From contig JBFKQC010000065.1 in the NCBI GenBank assembly GCA_041627895.1, forward strand, positions 1-22,067: DNA of 22,067 nucleotides, read 5' to 3'. The position numbers and the translations under genes are program-made. Below the pieces are notes generated by a model. That model had not been told where the DNA came from, did not search any database, and saw only the letters and a list, made by a program, of their open reading frames with translations. Shown here one piece after another: positions 21,202 to 22,067 of this stretch; the stretch's first letter is position 1, and each line of letters opens with the position of its first letter. This DNA comes from JBFKQC01 sp041627895 (GTDB lineage Bacteria > Pseudomonadota > Alphaproteobacteria > Rhodobacterales > Rhodobacteraceae).

Positions 21202-21711
21202 GTGGAAAACTTTCTTGATTTCCTTGATTTCGCGCGCGAGCGCGCAGACGAATTTTTCGGCAACGAGGCGCTTGTCGTGCCGCTGCTGATCGCATCGGCC
21301 GGCGTCTTTCTGTTCCTGATCGCGGAGCAGGGCGCGCGGGAAGTGAATTTCCTCAACGCGATCTTCGTGGTCATCGGCCTGCTTCTGGGCATCACGCTGA
21401 CCGTGATCGGGCTGTGGGATGCCTACGAAGCGATACGGGCCGAGCCCGAGACGGCCATGGAAGCACCGATGGAGGCGCCGATGGATGCACCGTCAGAGGC
21501 CCCCGCGGCCCCGATGGACGCGTCCGCCGCGACCTCGTCCGAGGCACCCGCGCCCGCCCCCGCGGCGCCGTCCGATGCGCCTGCGCCGGCAGCAGAGGCC
21601 CCGGCCCCCGCCGAAACCTCTGCCCCGGCAGATGCGCCGGCGGATGCACCGGCGGATGCGCCCGAGACACCCAGCGATACATCCACGGGCACCACGCCCG
21701 GCAACGGTTGA
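21202..21711 (+). CDS. Two-helix membrane protein with Ala/Pro-rich tail, between sucC and sucD
   Basis: This encodes 169 residues starting with GTG. After an acidic amphipathic start (MENFLDFLDFARERADEFFG) come two hydrophobic helices, about 24-41 and 50-72, joined by a short loop. The remaining 90 residues (80-169) are low complexity, made of Ala, Pro, Glu, Asp, Ser and Met in repeats such as EAPMEAPMDAP and ADAPADAPADAP. An AAGGGG ribosome binding site inside the end of sucC supports the start, and sucD begins 14 bases after its stop. The family is not recognised. The tail probably projects from the membrane as a flexible linker. Its position inside the suc operon suggests a link to succinyl-CoA synthetase or its expression, but there is no direct evidence. 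Confidence 0.75.
   Translation: MENFLDFLDFARERADEFFGNEALVVPLLIASAGVFLFLIAEQGAREVNFLNAIFVVIGLLLGITLTVIGLWDAYEAIRAEPETAMEAPMEAPMDAPSEAPAAPMDASAATSSEAPAPAPAAPSDAPAPAAEAPAPAETSAPADAPADAPADAPETPSDTSTGTTPGNG
21457..21492 (+). repeat. Three 12-base units coding ME/DAP
   Basis: Three consecutive in-frame 12-base units (ATGGAAGCACCG, ATGGAGGCGCCG, ATGGATGCACCG) encode Met-Glu/Asp-Ala-Pro three times at residues 86-97 of the membrane protein. The third positions differ, so the repeat is not a recent copy or has been under codon drift. Confidence 0.6.
21628..21663 (+). repeat. Three 12-base units coding ADAP
   Basis: Three consecutive in-frame 12-base units of the form GCRGATGCRCCS (GCAGATGCGCCG, GCGGATGCACCG, GCGGATGCGCCC) encode Ala-Asp-Ala-Pro three times near the end of the same membrane protein. 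Slippage at such units could change the tail length between strains. Confidence 0.6.
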
Positions 21712-21725
21712 AGGAACGAAAACCA

Positions 21726-22067
21726 ATGGCCGTCCTCGTCGACGAAAACACCAAGGTGATCTGCCAGGGCTTTACCGGCAGCCAGGGCACTTTTCACTCC
21801 GAACAGGCCATCGCCTATGGCACCAAGATGGTCGGCGGCGTGACACCGGGAAAGGGCGGGCAGACCCATCTGGACCTGCCGGTCTTCAACTCGTGCCACG
21901 AGGCGGTGGCGGCGACCGGCGCCAATGCCTCGGTGATCTACGTGCCGCCGCCGTTCGCGGCGGACTCGATCCTCGAAGCCATCGACGCCGAGATCCCGCT
22001 GGTCGTCTGCATCACCGAGGGCATCCCGGTGCTCGACATGATGAAGGTCAAGCGCGCGCTTGAGGGC
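21726..22067 (+). CDS. sucD: Succinyl-CoA synthetase alpha subunit, 5' part
   Basis: The reading frame is open from the ATG at 21726 to the window end, giving the first 114 residues of SucD. The CoA-binding Rossmann start is clear: VICQGFTGSQGTFHSEQAIAYG, MVGGVTPGKGG, IYVPPPFAADSILEA and CITEGIPVLDM. The part with the phosphorylated active-site histidine is beyond the window. An AAGGAA ribosome binding site precedes the ATG. It is the third gene of the sucC operon. Confidence 0.95.
   Translation, partial: MAVLVDENTKVICQGFTGSQGTFHSEQAIAYGTKMVGGVTPGKGGQTHLDLPVFNSCHEAVAATGANASVIYVPPPFAADSILEAIDAEIPLVVCITEGIPVLDMMKVKRALEG

Overview
The window is GC-rich chromosomal DNA with dense, short-spaced genes. 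It most likely comes from a member of the Rhodobacterales (Roseobacter/Paracoccus-like alphaproteobacteria). This rests on the alphaproteobacterial SdhA, SucC and LDH-type malate dehydrogenase sequences, on two ethylmalonyl-CoA pathway genes beside the TCA genes, and on the order mdh - hypothetical - sucC - small membrane gene - sucD, which I recall (but could not check) from related genomes. No tRNA, rRNA, CRISPR array, insertion sequence or prophage gene was seen. The first 59 bases are pure C and look like a sequence-end artefact.

Region 1 (about 112-7724) is a mixed accessory neighbourhood. It holds a secreted NHL-repeat protein, a NUDIX hydrolase, the purine nucleoside phosphorylase DeoD and an orphan Imm11-like protein. 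These are followed by a leftward pair of overlapping genes (an unrecognised protein followed by a DUF1989 urea-carboxylase-associated protein) and a six-Asp-box beta-propeller protein. An alpha/beta hydrolase cut by a single in-frame amber codon and a small secreted protein close the region.

Region 2 (about 7735-15953) reads entirely leftward: mcl2, an NnrU-like membrane gene, mch, a secreted DUF1194 protein and a secreted DUF4344 metallopeptidase, then (after a 188-bp regulatory gap) sdhC-sdhD-sdhA-two small lipoproteins-sdhB. The lipoprotein genes overlap sdhA and each other by one base. Mch and Mcl2 belong to the ethylmalonyl-CoA pathway of acetyl-CoA assimilation and deliver C4 units to the same part of the TCA cycle that Sdh and Mdh serve.

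Region 3 (15954-17551) has a gene-poor 343-bp gap containing a TTAA-N7-TTAAC (CtrA-type) box, a small secreted protein, and a TSUP-family permease divergent from mdh.

Region 4 (17552 to the end) reads rightward: mdh with a strong terminator, a secreted protein with an EF-hand-like loop, then sucC, a two-helix membrane protein with an Ala/Pro-rich tail, and the start of sucD.

Together the window encodes succinyl-CoA to succinate (SucCD), succinate to fumarate (SdhABCD), malate to oxaloacetate (Mdh) and malyl-CoA to malate (Mcl2). The most interesting signals are non-coding. A 16-bp element with a GTGATCAC core lies about 150 bp upstream of both sdhC and sucC, and the sucC promoter carries a second core exactly 21 bp away. 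A different near-palindrome (GTATGCCGCGG core) is shared by the mdh and sucC upstream regions. This looks like a small TCA-cycle regulon read from sequence alone; the cognate regulators are not identified.
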